This document shows positions 31,721-42,226 of a stretch of 64,000 nucleotides of DNA, in pieces. The number at the start of each line of letters is the position of its first letter. Within the stretch, counting starts at the first letter, position 1. A model generated the notes under the pieces. That model saw only the letters and a list, made by a program, of their open reading frames with translations, was not told the DNA's origin and did no database searches. The translations under genes were made by a program, and so were the position numbers. This stretch comes from Cephalopachus bancanus (Eukaryota; Chordata; Mammalia; Primates; Tarsiidae). The stretch lies in assembly GCA_027257055.1 (NCBI GenBank), contig JAPVLO010000180.1:496001-560000 (forward strand), written 5' to 3'.

Positions 31721-32671
31721 TCCATGCCTTGAGTGGAAAGTAAATCAGCACAATCCCCTAGGAGAATTCCTTGAAGTGATACCCACAGAGAACACCTGAC
31801 AGAAGAGCCAGCACCCAGCCGTTCCACAAATATCTGCTTGGGGCCTGCCTGAGCCAGGCGCAGTCTCAGACTGGGACGTGCAGTGACTCTGTGACAGTCT
31901 GTCCTCCTGTCCTCCAGGGCTCTGGTTCCGGGGAGGACCAGGCAGGAGGGGAGCCACCAACGCACAGACAGCCACGCCTCTGGGAACCCTGAGGAGACCC
32001 CTGTTGTGCGAATCCACCTAGTGTGTGGTGATGCATATGGAACGACATCGGGTGGCTTCCTCGGAAGAGCGATGTCTCCAGAGCACTGAAGAGGGCATCA
32101 GGCCACGGACAGTAGGAGAGAGCAGCGGCAGGGCAGTGAGGGCAGCGGGTCCTGAGAAGGCGCACTGCAGCTGCAACAGAGAGGGTGTGTGAGCGTTGCA
32201 AGCCTGAAGTGACCGGGGCAGGCCTCACTCCGTCGGAGGGCCGTCGTGCCAAGTTGAGGACGCACCCAGGAAAAGGCAACACCAGTCACAGGAGGACCCT
32301 TTGTCTGTGCTCCCTCCAAAGAAGGATTTGAGGGCTTCCGTATTCAAAGGAGAAAGAGAGGCCAGAGCGGGGAGGAGGAAAGGGCAGAGCAGGGGAGGGT
32401 GGGCAGTGAAGCACCTGCTTTCATTCCTGTGAGGCCTTGCTGGGTGCTCAGAGCATCTACATTCTACATGTGGAACGAGCTGGGGGAGGTCAATCATGCA
32501 TTCCTCTCTCACTGACTCAATCTACATTTTACATAGGGTGAAGCAGGCTTGTGGGCTTACCGCCATCTGTTTGGGAACAAAAGGAAGGCAGTGTTTTGTG
32601 TGGCTCTGCTCCCAAGCACACCCCTTCCTTGGGCACCGTAAGTTCAGGTCCGAGATTCTCTCTTCCTTCAC
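31721..32671. other. Unique GC-rich stretch, no gene
   Basis: No repeat or gene recognised. Minus frames of 90-138 codons overlap without domains. Confidence 0.45.
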
Positions 32672-33100
32672 AGCATCCTAGGGCTGCCACACACAGCGCC
32701 ATAAACTGGGTGGATTCAAACAACAGAAATGTATCTTCTCATAGCTCTGGAGGCCAGAAATCCCAGGCCAAGGTGTTGGCAGAGCCGGGCTCCATCCCAA
32801 GGCTGCAGGGGAGGGGCCTTCCTGCTTCTCCAACTGCTGGTGGCTCCGGCGCCCTTGGATGCTCCTTGGCATTCTGTCACTCCACCTTGGCACTCTGTCA
32901 CTCCACCTCGGCACTCAGTCTCCGTGTGGCCGTCTCTCTACAGTTTCTCTTCTTACAAGGACTCTGGTCATTTAGTTACACGCAGCCTGACCGCCTCTCA
33001 GTCCTCAACTAATTAGATCTGCCAAGACCCAGTTGCCAAGTAAGGCCATATCCTAAGATTCTGGGTGGACATGAATTTGGGGGACACCACTCAGCCCACC
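32672..33100 (-). mobile_element. LTR-like (MaLR-type) sequence, antisense
   Basis: 'agggctgccacacacagcg' 'ccataaactgggtggattc' 'aaacaacagaaatgtatc' 'ctggaggccagaaatcccag' 'gccaaggtgttggcagagcc' ... 'taattagatctgccaagacc' 'ggacatgaatttgggggac'. This order is familiar from antisense MaLR/ERVL-type LTRs, but I cannot fix the subfamily. A small triplication of CACTCTGTCACTCCACCTYGG lies at about 32870-32915. Confidence 0.6.
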
Positions 33101-33232
33101 AGAAAGGACAAGGGTGTGCAGGGAGAGAGGTGAGACCTCAGAGCCAGGCAGGGGACACGCATGACCGTGGATTTCATCCAGGGACAGTGGTGAGAAGGGG
33201 AGGAGTTTTACGCAAGAAAGTTACCAAGTGGG

Positions 33233-33500
33233 GCTGGGCATGGCTCACTCCCATAATCTCATAATCTTAGCACTTTGGGAGGCCAAGACAGGAGGATTTC
33301 CTGAGCCCAGGAGTTTGAGACCAACCTGGGCAGCACGCCAAGACTTCATCTCTACCAAGATCAAAACATTAGCAGGGCACAGTTGTGCACACCTGTAGTC
33401 CCAGCTACTTGGGAGGCTGAGGCAGGAGGTCGAACTGTGCTTGCACCACTGCCCTCTAGCCTGGGTGACAGAACGAGAGCTGACTCAACAAAAAAAAGAA
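33233..33500 (+). mobile_element. Alu, sense, old J-like type
   Basis: GGCTGGGCATGGCTCACTCC head with a local duplication (CATAATCTCATAATCTTAG), GAGTTTGAGACCAACCTGGG, GTCGAACTGTGCTTGCACC and GAGCTGACTCAACAAAAAAA. The right arm carries an internal deletion. Confidence 0.9.
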
Positions 33501-34029
33501 CGTTCCCAGTGGAATTTCAGCCTTAGGAAACTGTGCCGACTGCAGGACAGAGAACAGACTGGGTTGGGGGCGACCTAGACGCGGGAGCGACGGAGGGCGC
33601 AGCTGCAGCCATTCAGGCATGCGAGGCCTCCTGGCGCTCCATGGACGTGTGGGAGAGGGATGGCGAGGTGTGGCGGTGGCCTGGAGGTGATGAGGAACTC
33701 CTTAAGGTCTTCTCTCATCTCTAACTTGAGCACGGAGAGAGCAGGGGAGGAGGCAGAGCAGGAGGAGGAAGGGGGCAGCACCTGCGGCCTATAGAGAAGA
33801 ATCCGGACTCCAGGCACAGGCCTCCAGTTCTGGAGTCTCTCGGGGCTGGGGACGGCATACAAGACGGGCCCTGAGAAGATGGCGACGGGCGGCGGCGAGC
33901 AGGTCCAGGACAAGCCCAGAGGAGCATGGCGCAGGGTGAGAGGTGGGCAGAGGAGGCGGCAGAGACACCTGGCGGGAAGGAGAGGTGGCCAGACCAGGCA
34001 GGAGAGAAAAGGAGGCTGTGGAGGCTGGC
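33501..34029. other. Unique, locally CpG-rich stretch
   Basis: CpG dinucleotides are frequent at 33570-33680 (GACGCGGGAGCGACGGAGG) and 33880-33900 (GATGGCGACGGGCGGCGGCG). Too short and isolated to call a promoter CpG island. No gene recognised. Confidence 0.45.
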
Positions 34030-34450
34030 CAAGCCCCCTCCCACGATGTCCCGTCCTGACCCCCACGTCAAGCCTCGCCCGGGATGGCCCGTCCTAACCA
34101 TGTTCAGCCCCCTCCCGTGATGGCACATCCTGATCTCTGCATCAAGCCCCTCCCATAAGTCCCATCCTAACTTCCACATCGAGCCCCTCCCATGATGGCC
34201 CATCCTAACCCCCACGTCAAGTCCCCTCCCATGATGTCCCGTCCTAATGTCTGCATCAAGGCCCCTCTTATGATGGCCCATCCTTACCTCCGAGTCAAGC
34301 CCCCTCCCGTGATGTCCCGACCTAACCTCTGCGGCAAGCCCCTTCCTGGGACGGTCCATCCTAACCTCCCTAGGTCATCCTGTGTTGACCCGGCCCCTCC
34401 CCCATACCAAACCCCCTGCCATGATGTCCCGTCTGGCCTTGGTCCAGGCC
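34030..34450 (-). repeat. 39-bp minisatellite
   Basis: About ten diverged units, + strand form CCCCTCCCATGATGTCCCGT then CCTAATGTCTGCATCAAGG (39 bases, for example at 34225-34263). Variants differ by short deletions. Since 39 is a multiple of three, the minus strand keeps a frame open (33721-34359, 212 codons) with a repeated 13-residue unit containing HHGRGLD. There is no sign that it is translated. Confidence 0.88.
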
Positions 34451-35935
34451 CTCCCACCTCATGATCTTCAGTAGGAGAGGAGCCGCCTGCCCGGGCGCTC
34501 AGTCCCCGCATGTCCACTCGGGATGGTCTAGGCTTCCACCACCTCATCACAACCCTGACCAGCACATCTCTTTGCTCCGTTCCATTCGCTGCCTCTTAAA
34601 GCTTCAGTGCCGAGCCCCAGGTCAGTGGAGCCTCCTGTCGCCCCTGGTGAGGGGCTCACACCCCCAGCTCTGCGACCACAACACGGCCCCACATGGCCCT
34701 GGGTTGCCTGGGCTGAGACATGCTGTGTGCGCAAAAGACTCAGCATGAAAATAATAAACACAGGCTATCTCAGGAATACTTTTCATTGACGACATGATAA
34801 AACAATTTTTAAAATCCATTGGGTTAACTGAAGTGTAGTATTACATTAACTGCACCTTTTCTTTCTGCTTTTTTACTCCAGCTCCTGGGAAGCCTCGGGT
34901 CACCCGCGTGCCTGGCACCACCCTCCCCTGACGGGTGCAACTCCAAGCCGTGCTGGTTGTGAAGACCTACCTGAGACACATGGTGGTGTCCTCCCAGCCT
35001 GGCCTGCTCAGGTCAAGGGAGGGAGAAGGCGTGCCCAGCCCATGCTGGGGCTTTCCGTGTGCTTGTTTTATTTCTCAGGCTCATAGTAACTGTTATGCCC
35101 TCAGCCAACTGTTTAGCCGGGGAGCCAGAGGCCAGGTTGTAACTCGGTCTGCTCAACTCCTAAGCCCGTAATTTTCCCAGTCATGATGTTATCACAGCTA
35201 ACAGATGCAAATGCCTCTGGGATACCTCCGATCACAGTCATTACGCCATCTTGTTGGCACCAAGAGAAAACCTTAAGACCACCAGCGCTCTCTTAAATTG
35301 GACGTTTATTTTTAAATTGTGCTTAATTTTGTAGTGTGCAATGTTAAGCATGGCCAGAAGAAAAAGGTAGGAGGAACGTGTGGAAGAGTGCCTGCTGGTG
35401 GGGCCCTGACCCCACCTCCCTCATGCCTTAGGCCTGCCCTGCCAGCGCCAGCACCAGCCACAGAGCCCCTGCGGATGGTGGGTGCGTAAACACAATCAAA
35501 AGTGTTTGGATACACTGCCTTTCAAAAGACCTCAAATTGCCACTGTTATTCCTTCCACACGTTCCCAACAGTGTGACCGCCCATGTGATTGGGGACAGCG
35601 AAGAAATGGGCTTGGCTGGAGGAGCCCGTGGTGCAAATCAGGGAACAGAAAGAAGCCAGCTCCCACCATCCCTCCTCCCCATCCTCAGATGTGGCCATCT
35701 GGACATGGGCAGGGGCCAGGCTGCCCATGCAGTGAAAGGTGACAGGCGTGGCTGTGCCTCCTATGAGCTCACAAGTCAGTTATGAAGATGACATGTGAAC
35801 ACAGAAGCCAGCAGCTCTGAGTAGACAAAGTGCCCATAAGGACAGAGCAGCTGCATGTTGTGCAACCAAGCCTTATCCTGCTCTGTCCCCACGGAGCACC
35901 GGACACTCAGAGGTGAAGGCCACAAGTGCCCTCCC
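34451..35935. other. Unique stretch, no gene
   Basis: An AT-rich island at 34745-34880 ends in a pyrimidine tract and CAG (34881) that resembles a 3' splice site, but no matching exon signals follow. The remainder has no recognised repeat. Confidence 0.45.
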
Positions 35936-36125
35936 GGGAAACGCGCAGAAGCCGCCCCACAGAGGGTGTCCCAGAGCGCGCCCTGGAAGGGCCGATGGAA
36001 TTGGCAGGTGTCGAAGGACCTGTGGTGAAGATGCACGCGGGTCTAGAGGCCTGGGGAGCAGCCCAGCGCGTCGGGGTGAGGTGGGCGGGGTGACGGTCTG
36101 GGAAGATCCAGTCGGGGATGGACGG
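35935..36125. promoter_or_regulatory. CpG-rich patch, function unknown
   Basis: Dense CpG compared with the surroundings (GGGAAACGCGCAGAAGCCGC, CAGAGCGCGCCCTGG, GCCCAGCGCGTCGGGG, GGACGGGG). Short. No TATA box, initiator or gene is visible next to it, so a regulatory role is only a possibility. Confidence 0.3.
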
Positions 36126-36612
36126 GGCCATCAGGAGCTGACACTACAGTGTCCCAGGTGGCCCGGAGGCCTTTGGGCTCCAGGCTGCAGGTCCCTGGGA
36201 TGACTGAGAACCCCAGAGTGCCCCACAAATGCCCCTGCTGCTTCCATGTGTGTGGCAAATGGGACTGGCGGGGCTGAGTTTTCATGTGGGGCCTGTCCTG
36301 GCAGAGGCCATCTGCAGCCAGTTATCTGGTGGCCTGCTCTGGGCAGCTCCCTCCCAGAGCCTGGTCCCCGGTGGACACCAGCTAGAGGCCTAGAGGCCGC
36401 GCCTCTTGGAATGGCTGGCCCCAGCCCCCTTAGGCCTCAATCAGGTGAGAAGAGGCAACAGATGCCTGGCTGGCTCCCCAGTGCCCTAAGAGGGGGAGAA
36501 CGATGGGTCCTGGGACCGTAGCAAAGTCCAAGTGCGTTCAAGGACTGCTCAGGCGGAGCTAAGCCAGTGGGGCCTGATGGACCATCCTCTTAGATGCAGG
36601 AGGCAGCAGGAG
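36126..36612. other. Unique stretch, no gene
   Basis: No feature recognised before the TG array. Confidence 0.45.
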
Positions 36613-36996
36613 GTATGCATGCATGCATGTGTGTGCACCTGTGCGCATGCGTGTGTATCTGTGTGCACATGTGTGTGTGCATATGTGGGTATCTATGTGT
36701 ATGCATGTGTGCCTGCCTATATGCATATGTGCATGTGCACATGTGCCTGTGTGTGTGCATGTGTGTTTGTGTGTGTATGAGTGTGTACCTGTGTATGTCT
36801 CCGTGTACATGTGTGTGTGCCTGTGTATCTCTGCAGGTATGTATGTTTGTGCCTGTGTGCCTGTGTGTGTGCATGTATGTGTGTATGTATGCCTGTATGT
36901 CTGTGTGTACCAGTGTGTGGTGTGTGTCACTGTGTGCCTGTGTGTCTGTGCCTGTGTCTGTGTGTGCCTGTTTGCCTGTGTATGTGTTCACGCATG
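36613..36996. repeat. (TG)n-rich alternating array
   Basis: About 385 bases of TGTGTG, TGCATG, TGCCTG and TGTATG units, starting with a GCATGCATGCATG palindromic run. On the + strand it is TG, the complement of the CA array at 30.95 kb. Open frames across it (for example 36594-37124 +, Cys/Val-rich) are repeat artefacts. Confidence 0.95.
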
Positions 36997-38470
36997 TACT
37001 TGCAAGGATACTCTGCACAGTGTTGGGTAACCCGGTCCTGATATTCTGGTCCAACAGAAGCCAAAGGATTGCAACAGGCCTTGCCTCTGAGGATGCCGGC
37101 AAACAAATCTCATGTGAGGAGTAGTTGTGCCCAGAACTCTGACATCATGCAGAAATTGCACCACATGCACCATCTTCTCACAGAAGGTCCTGTCCAGCAG
37201 AAATCAAACACAGAAGCAGCCTTCCAACTGTCCAGTGGTCTTTCATCCCCACCAAGGGGCCAACAGACCGTGTTGACTGAACGGAGGGTCACAGCACCTG
37301 CCCTGCGAGCTTCGCGTCCACGCCAGCACAGCCCTCTCCCTCCCGCACCTGGGCCGGGGGGGTGGGGGGGTGGAGGCGGTGGCACTGACAGGAAGGAGCC
37401 GAGCTGTGGGCTTGCGGGACGGGAATTCCCAGGCCGCCGGGAACCAGGTGCTGGAGTTTTTTAACACACCCCGGGCGGAGTCAGATGGAGAACCGGCCGC
37501 CCAAGGAGGGTATCGAGAAGGAGCTTCCGAGGGAACCAAGAGCCTAGAGCAAACATCAGCTGCTTCTGTAGAGCCCAACTGCCGGCCCCCACTGAACCCC
37601 AATTCCTGCCTCCTTCCAGGGGCCCCTGTCCCCGTCACCCCACCCCATCCCAACTGGTCTCCTCTGGTCCTGCTGCCCATCTCACTGCCAGTACCCTGGC
37701 ACTTCCTACCTGCTAGGAAAACTCCTGATGGTGCCATCTGGGTCTACCACCCACCCTGCGCCTCTGGGCGCTACCAGACATGATGCAGTGAGAAGCAGGC
37801 TGGGTTTGGTTTCTTTCCCCCAAGCAAACAGGCAGCTATAGGCAAAGTGGGAGCATAGTCAACATGTGACTGCCAGGCGCAGTGGTCCTGCAGCAGACCT
37901 GCCAGCGCCTCTGTGGACTCCTTAAACGCAGATTTCCTGGCGGCAGCGGGCCTTGCTCAGGGGCAGTCACTCCTGAAGGAGGGATGAGGTTTAAACTGGG
38001 AGTTAAGCAGGGGACAAAAGGACCCACACCTCATCCAGATGCCCCAGCCCCACTTCTGCCACTTTGTTTCTCACGGCTTACCTGCTGTCCAAGGTGTCCA
38101 GCCTGCCTGTCACCAGCGGCTGCCTCCCTGGCTGCCGTCCACCTGGTCCACTCTAAATGCCGGGATCATAAGCCTCGCCTGCCAGGCTCTCATCACCTCA
38201 GCCAGAGCGAGACGCATTTGCAGGGATGCGCCTGGTGGGGCCCACACGCGGATGTGGGAAGGGATCAGAGCCCACAAGCCCCTTATCCAGAGAGACGCCC
38301 GGACTAGGCCAGAAACAGCCTGGCCCAGTTACCTGGACTAACACCTAGTAGGTCCACCGCCCCAGGCTCCCTCTGTTCACTGCAAAATCCCAGTGTTGCC
38401 AGGTCTTCTGACTGGGGCATCCTCCAGGGTCCCTTGCACATGTCTGCAAGTGCCCTTCCTTCCAGGGCAG
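36997..38470. other. Unique GC-rich stretch, no gene
   Basis: Includes a strong G-run cluster at 37351-37373. Frames of 130-164 codons overlap on both strands without domains. Confidence 0.45.
37351..37373 (+). other. G-run cluster, likely G-quadruplex former
   Basis: GGG-CC-GGGGGGG-T-GGGGGGG-T-GG: enough contiguous G for four runs of three within 23 bases. Folding is inferred. Confidence 0.6.
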
Positions 38471-38670
38471 GAACCCAGCCTCCCACAGAGCACTCGCCCC
38501 CCCCACGAGCATCCACCCTCCCACCTCTTCCACAGAGCACCCATACCCCCTCCCCAAAGGGCATCCCCCCACCCTCCCCACACAGCACCCACCTCTCCTT
38601 CTGCCCCTCCCACAGAGTACCCACCCCCTTCTGCAAAGAGCACCCACCTCTCCTCCAGCCCCCACCCTGT
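38470..38670 (+). repeat. Degenerate C-rich tandem (CACAGAGCACCCACC)
   Basis: Seven or so imperfect copies of a 25-40 base C-rich unit built around CCACAGAGCACCCA, with phases drifting. Confidence 0.65.
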
Positions 38671-39352
38671 TCTCCTCCGACTTCCTCAATTCACGATGCA
38701 AGCTAGGGCATCTGAGCACACCTTGTCTTGTCTCCTTGCTTCAGGTCTGTCTCCCCAGGAAGACGGTAGGCTCCAGGGATGTGTTACCTGGACTGGCACC
38801 CAGTGAGTCCACCTGGAGTGAGCAGATACCAGACAAATGGCAGAGACACCAGATATTCTCCTGATTGCCTTGGCATCCCCGAGAGAGACACAGATGGAGA
38901 ACGAAGTCACCATAGCTGTCACCTGTCATCACACTCAGACACTTGGTCCTGTTCTCTCCAGGAGTTTTTGTGCAAGCCATTGCGTGGCCACTGGCCGGAG
39001 TGAGAATGGCTGGTCCACAGACGAGGCCACCACCAGGTATTGTCTTCCTGCTCCCAGTGTTCCCCATTGGAGCCACACTCTCTTAGAGGAGGGCCGGGGG
39101 AAGGGTGGCCACAAGGGAACAGTGTCTAAATGCCCTGGAGCTGGGCAGGTGAATGTCCCCCCCCCCCGCCCGGTCCAGCCTCCATGGGGATGAGCAGGTG
39201 AATGTCCTCCCCTGTACCTGCTTGAAACGTGTAAATCAGGAAAACAGCGACTCTTCGAACAGGTGGGGAGGGGGTTGGGGAAACTTGCGGGAAGGGTGGT
39301 CTGAGCACCACACACACACTAGCATGCACACAGGTACGGGGGAGCAAAAGAC
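38671..39352. other. Unique stretch, no gene
   Basis: Contains a C-run at 39158-39171. The phrase AGCAGGTGAATGTCC occurs twice in local form (39144-39158 and 39192-39208), a small duplication of about 48 bases. No gene recognised. Confidence 0.45.
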
Positions 39353-39590
39353 TTGGAATTTATTTTTAAAAAAATTGAGCATTTATTCCTGCATGTTTAA
39401 ATTTCCATCACCTTCAAAGTTCTCTCCTTGTTGATTACAGTAAGCGCTTTTTCCACTGCTCAAAACCGTTTTTGAACTAGTCAGTTTTGATGCCTTTTAG
39501 TGCTTCTGCTCCTTTTTGTTTCACCCCTTCCATATCAGTCAAACGTTTCCCTTTGAGGACTTTTTTCATTCGGGGAAACAAAAAAAAAGA
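39353..39590 (-). mobile_element. Mariner transposase 3' remnant, antisense
   Basis: Read on the minus strand, the sequence gives a peptide like FPRMKKVLKGKRLTDMEGVK, then a stop, then FKNGFEQWKKR. This is the C-terminal part of mariner-family (Tc1/mariner, DD34D) transposases (LKGKRF..VEEVK ... FEQWK.R...C). Stops and frame breaks show it is dead. It shares its layout with the second copy at 60.3-60.9 kb. Catalytic Asp residues are not included. Confidence 0.72.
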
Positions 39591-40166
39591 GAGAGGCGCA
39601 CAGAGAGAGACAGAGATAGCGTGTGCGCTCAGGACGCAAGCACGGAGGCTGGTGGAGGAAGACGGAGAGGAAGAAGCTGGAGCCTGGGTTCCAGGAGCAT
39701 GTGAGGGACACAGACCTTCAGAGAAGAGGGGATTTTTTTCCCAGAATGTCAAGGTCAAAAGCATGGAACCCATCTGGAAAGCGCTCTGGCCCTGCACATG
39801 GCACCGGCACCTCACTGAGCGCAGCAGAAGTCGGGGTTGAGGGGCAGGTGAGGCGGGAGAGGCGGTTAGGGCAAGGCTGGAGGGTGTGCGTGTGTCAGGA
39901 GCCCAGAGCCGGGCCACGTGGTGAAGGTGAGGCGGGGGCAGGGCCTTATCATGTTGAGTGCATGAGGCTTGGGCCTGATGAGCACAGACAGGACAAGCTC
40001 GCCACAGGGAGGGGCTGAAGACACGCGTGAGGATGTCTGGTGGGTTCTGCAGGCTGTGGATCCAGACACAGGTGAACCCAGGCGGGTGATCCGACCACAG
40101 CGAGGCAGCCGAGGGCACAAATGCGTGGGAGAGCCTGGAGACTGGGAAGGCTGTGTTGAGGCTTCT
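39591..40166. other. Unique stretch, no gene
   Basis: No repeat or gene recognised. Begins with a short GAGA-rich run (39588-39616). Confidence 0.45.
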
Positions 40167-40452
40167 CCCTGTCTTTCTTTTTTTTTTTTTTGAGTTGGAG
40201 TCTCCCTGTCACCCAGACTGGAGTGCAGTGGCTCGCTCCCGGCCACCGCAGCCTCAACCTGCTGGCTCCAGCGACCCTTCCTCCTCAGCCTTCCGAGTAG
40301 CTGGAATTGCAGGCGCCCGCTACCATGCCTGGCTAATTTTTGATTTATTGTAGGGATGAGGTCTTGCCAAGTTGCCTGGGCAGGTCTCAAACCCGCGGGC
40401 TCCCAAACTGCTGAGATTATAGACTGAGCCACCAAGCCCGGCCCTGTCTTCC
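40167..40452 (-). mobile_element. Alu, antisense, lineage-specific type, TSD
   Basis: Element 40178-40441. TSDs CCCTGTCTTTC (40167-40177) and CCCTGTCTTCC (40442-40452) differ at one base. GAGTTGGAGTCTCCCTGTC, GGCCACCGCAGCCTCAACC, CTTCCGAGTAGCTGGAATTG and GACTGAGCCACCAAGCCC. A deletion of about 25 bases removes part of the left-arm B-box region. Confidence 0.95.
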
Positions 40453-40659
40453 TTTTTTATAAAAGTAGGAGGGGCTCCCGGGACCCCGAGACTGCCGCCC
40501 AGGGATGCCTTCTGCAATCTCTCTGGCTTGGAATAGCCCTCCCCAGAGAGAAAGTCCTCTGTCTTCCTTTTTTATAAAAGTAGGAGGGGAGTTTCTCTCT
40601 GGGGAGGGCTATTCCAAGCCAGAGAGAGTGCAGAAGGCATCCCAGGGTGGCAGTCTCGG
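40444..40659. repeat. Inverted duplication (68-base arms) plus 31-base direct repeat
   Basis: A 31-base block at 40444-40474 (starts CTGTCTTCC, includes TTTATAAAAG, ends GGAGGGG) is repeated exactly at 40559-40589. Between and after them, 40486-40553 and 40592-40659 are reverse complements over 68 bases with three mismatches. The unit is present once forward and then partly inverted. This arrangement is what a replication template switch or fold-back leaves behind. Confidence 0.93.
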
Positions 40660-40774
40660 TCTGGGAGCTGCCCTCCGGGGCAGACAGCCATATCAGGAAG
40701 CTTCTGAGGCCCCAGAGACAGCAAATTTATCACAAAAGAGTCAACCTGGAGCTCCAGGGGACAATGCCTCCCAC

Positions 40775-41015
40775 AGCCAGATGAGGAAACCATGCCCTCG
40801 GGCCACCAGAGTGAGGAAACCACGCCTCAGGCCACTGGGCTGAGGGAACCACACCCTTGGGCCACCAGACTTAGGAAATCATGCCTTCGAGCCACCAGAC
40901 TGAAGAAACCATGCTTTCAGGCCACCAGACTGAAGAAATACACCCTCGGGCCACTGGACTGAGGAAACCATACCCTCGGGCCACCAGACTGAGGAGACCA
41001 CACCCATGCACCACT
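40775..41015 (+). repeat. 30-bp minisatellite
   Basis: Units GGCCACCAGACTGAGGAAAC plus CATACCCTCG (30 bases), boundaries at 40801, 40830, 40860, 40890, 40920, 40949 and 40979, two of them 29 bases. Divisible by three, so the minus strand keeps a frame open encoding repeats of SVWWPEGMVS. Presumably incidental. Confidence 0.93.
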
Positions 41016-41837
41016 GACTTGTGGTGGCACAGATGTGGGACTCTCTGGAGACACATGGCCACAACATGACTCCGCAGATGCCAGGCTGTGCACGCACCCA
41101 TCATGGTTGTCTGAAGCTCTCCTGACAATGCCCTAGCCTCCATCACACACTCTGGCACCTTCCAATGTGACCATCATACCCACCATGGAGGAGCATAACC
41201 ACGTGACCAGATTCAACATCCTTTCCGAAAGGTCCTGTGCAAGCAAGAACTCCATGGTTTTGACCTTTGTGTCCTTGTTCAGATTGCTGTCTGTGTGAAC
41301 TGGTCGTTTCTGGGCTGAATTCCACCATCCTGTGCCGACATCCTGTCCCAGCCTCCACTCCGAGATGGCCCTGGGAGCACCATCCCCATCGGCGCCGGCC
41401 TGCTCCCCACGAGCGTTTGAAGAAGGCGAAGGCCAAGGGCTCATGCCCACCCTTCCTCCCAGCAACCAGGCCAGGAAGGAGAGCCACCTCTCCAGCGTGC
41501 CCCGTCCAGCCACCTCCCCGCAAGAGAACGTCTGGCGTTTGCAGGATCCGGGTCCAAAGCTCTCTCTGCCCAGCATGGGAGTCCCTGGCCTGCCCCCCAC
41601 TGATCCAACCTCGAGAGATACAAAGGATGGGCCACATTCCAGTCACGTCACCGCTGGGGAAACTGTGCGGCTCTGGGCTCCAGGCTGTCACGGAGCCGAA
41701 GGCTAGTCCCTGGCCACTCTCCAGCAAGGGCCTGCTGGAGGGACTCGGCCTGCAGCCTGGGACACTTCCCTTGCTCATTCGGCAGAAATGGGACAACACT
41801 GCCAGGACTGTGGGATTTTTTGTTTGTTTGGTTTTTA
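41016..41837. other. Unique GC-rich stretch, no gene
   Basis: Plus and minus frames of 155-270 codons overlap here and run into the neighbouring Alu. No domain seen. Confidence 0.45.
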
Positions 41838-42226
41838 GTGACAGGGTCTCGCTCTGTCCCCCAGGCTGGAATGCAGTGGTGCCATCGCAGCTCACTGCAG
41901 CCTCGACCTCCTGGGCTGGAGTGATCCTACTTCCGCCTCCTGTGGCCGGGATTCCAGACATGCCACCCTACCTAGATAACTGTTCTAATTTTTGTAGAGA
42001 CAGGGACTCAAACGCCTGGCCTCAAGTGATTCCCACATCTCACACTCCCAAGTAGCTAGAACTACATGCACACACCACTGTGCTCAGCTAATTTTTAAAT
42101 TATTTTGTAGAGTTGGGGTCTCGCTACATTACCCAGGCTGGTCTCCAGATCCTGGCCTCAAGCAATCCTCCCACCTCGGCCTCTCAAAGTGCTGAGATTG
42201 CAGGCATGAGCTACTACACCTGGCCC
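41838..42226 (-). mobile_element. Old Alu, antisense, with extra partial arm (about 390 bases)
   Basis: AGTGACAGGGTCTCGCTCTG, GCAGCTCACTGCAGCCTCGA, then TAATTTTTGTAGAGACAGGG (a left-arm start) with CTCAAACGCCTGGCCTC, then again ACTCCCAAGTAGCTAGAACT and CAGCTAATTTTTAAATT, then a second left arm ending CTACACCTGGCCC. The extra segment of about 90 bases duplicates the arm junction, so this is a composite or internally duplicated Alu. Confidence 0.85.

Noticed and set aside
34860..34885. Pyrimidine tract plus CAG resembling a splice acceptor
   Set aside because: No donor site, coding frame or conservation evidence follows. Such sites are common by chance.
36594..37124. Cys/Val- and His/Thr-rich frames of about 170 codons
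   Set aside because: They are translations of the TG array on both strands.
37872..37892. Alu head (GCCAGGCGCAGTGGTCCTG)
   Set aside because: Similarity lasts under 20 bases and the rest of an Alu is absent.
41143..42055. 262- and 272-codon frames
   Set aside because: They run across unique GC-rich DNA into an Alu and overlap each other on opposite strands.
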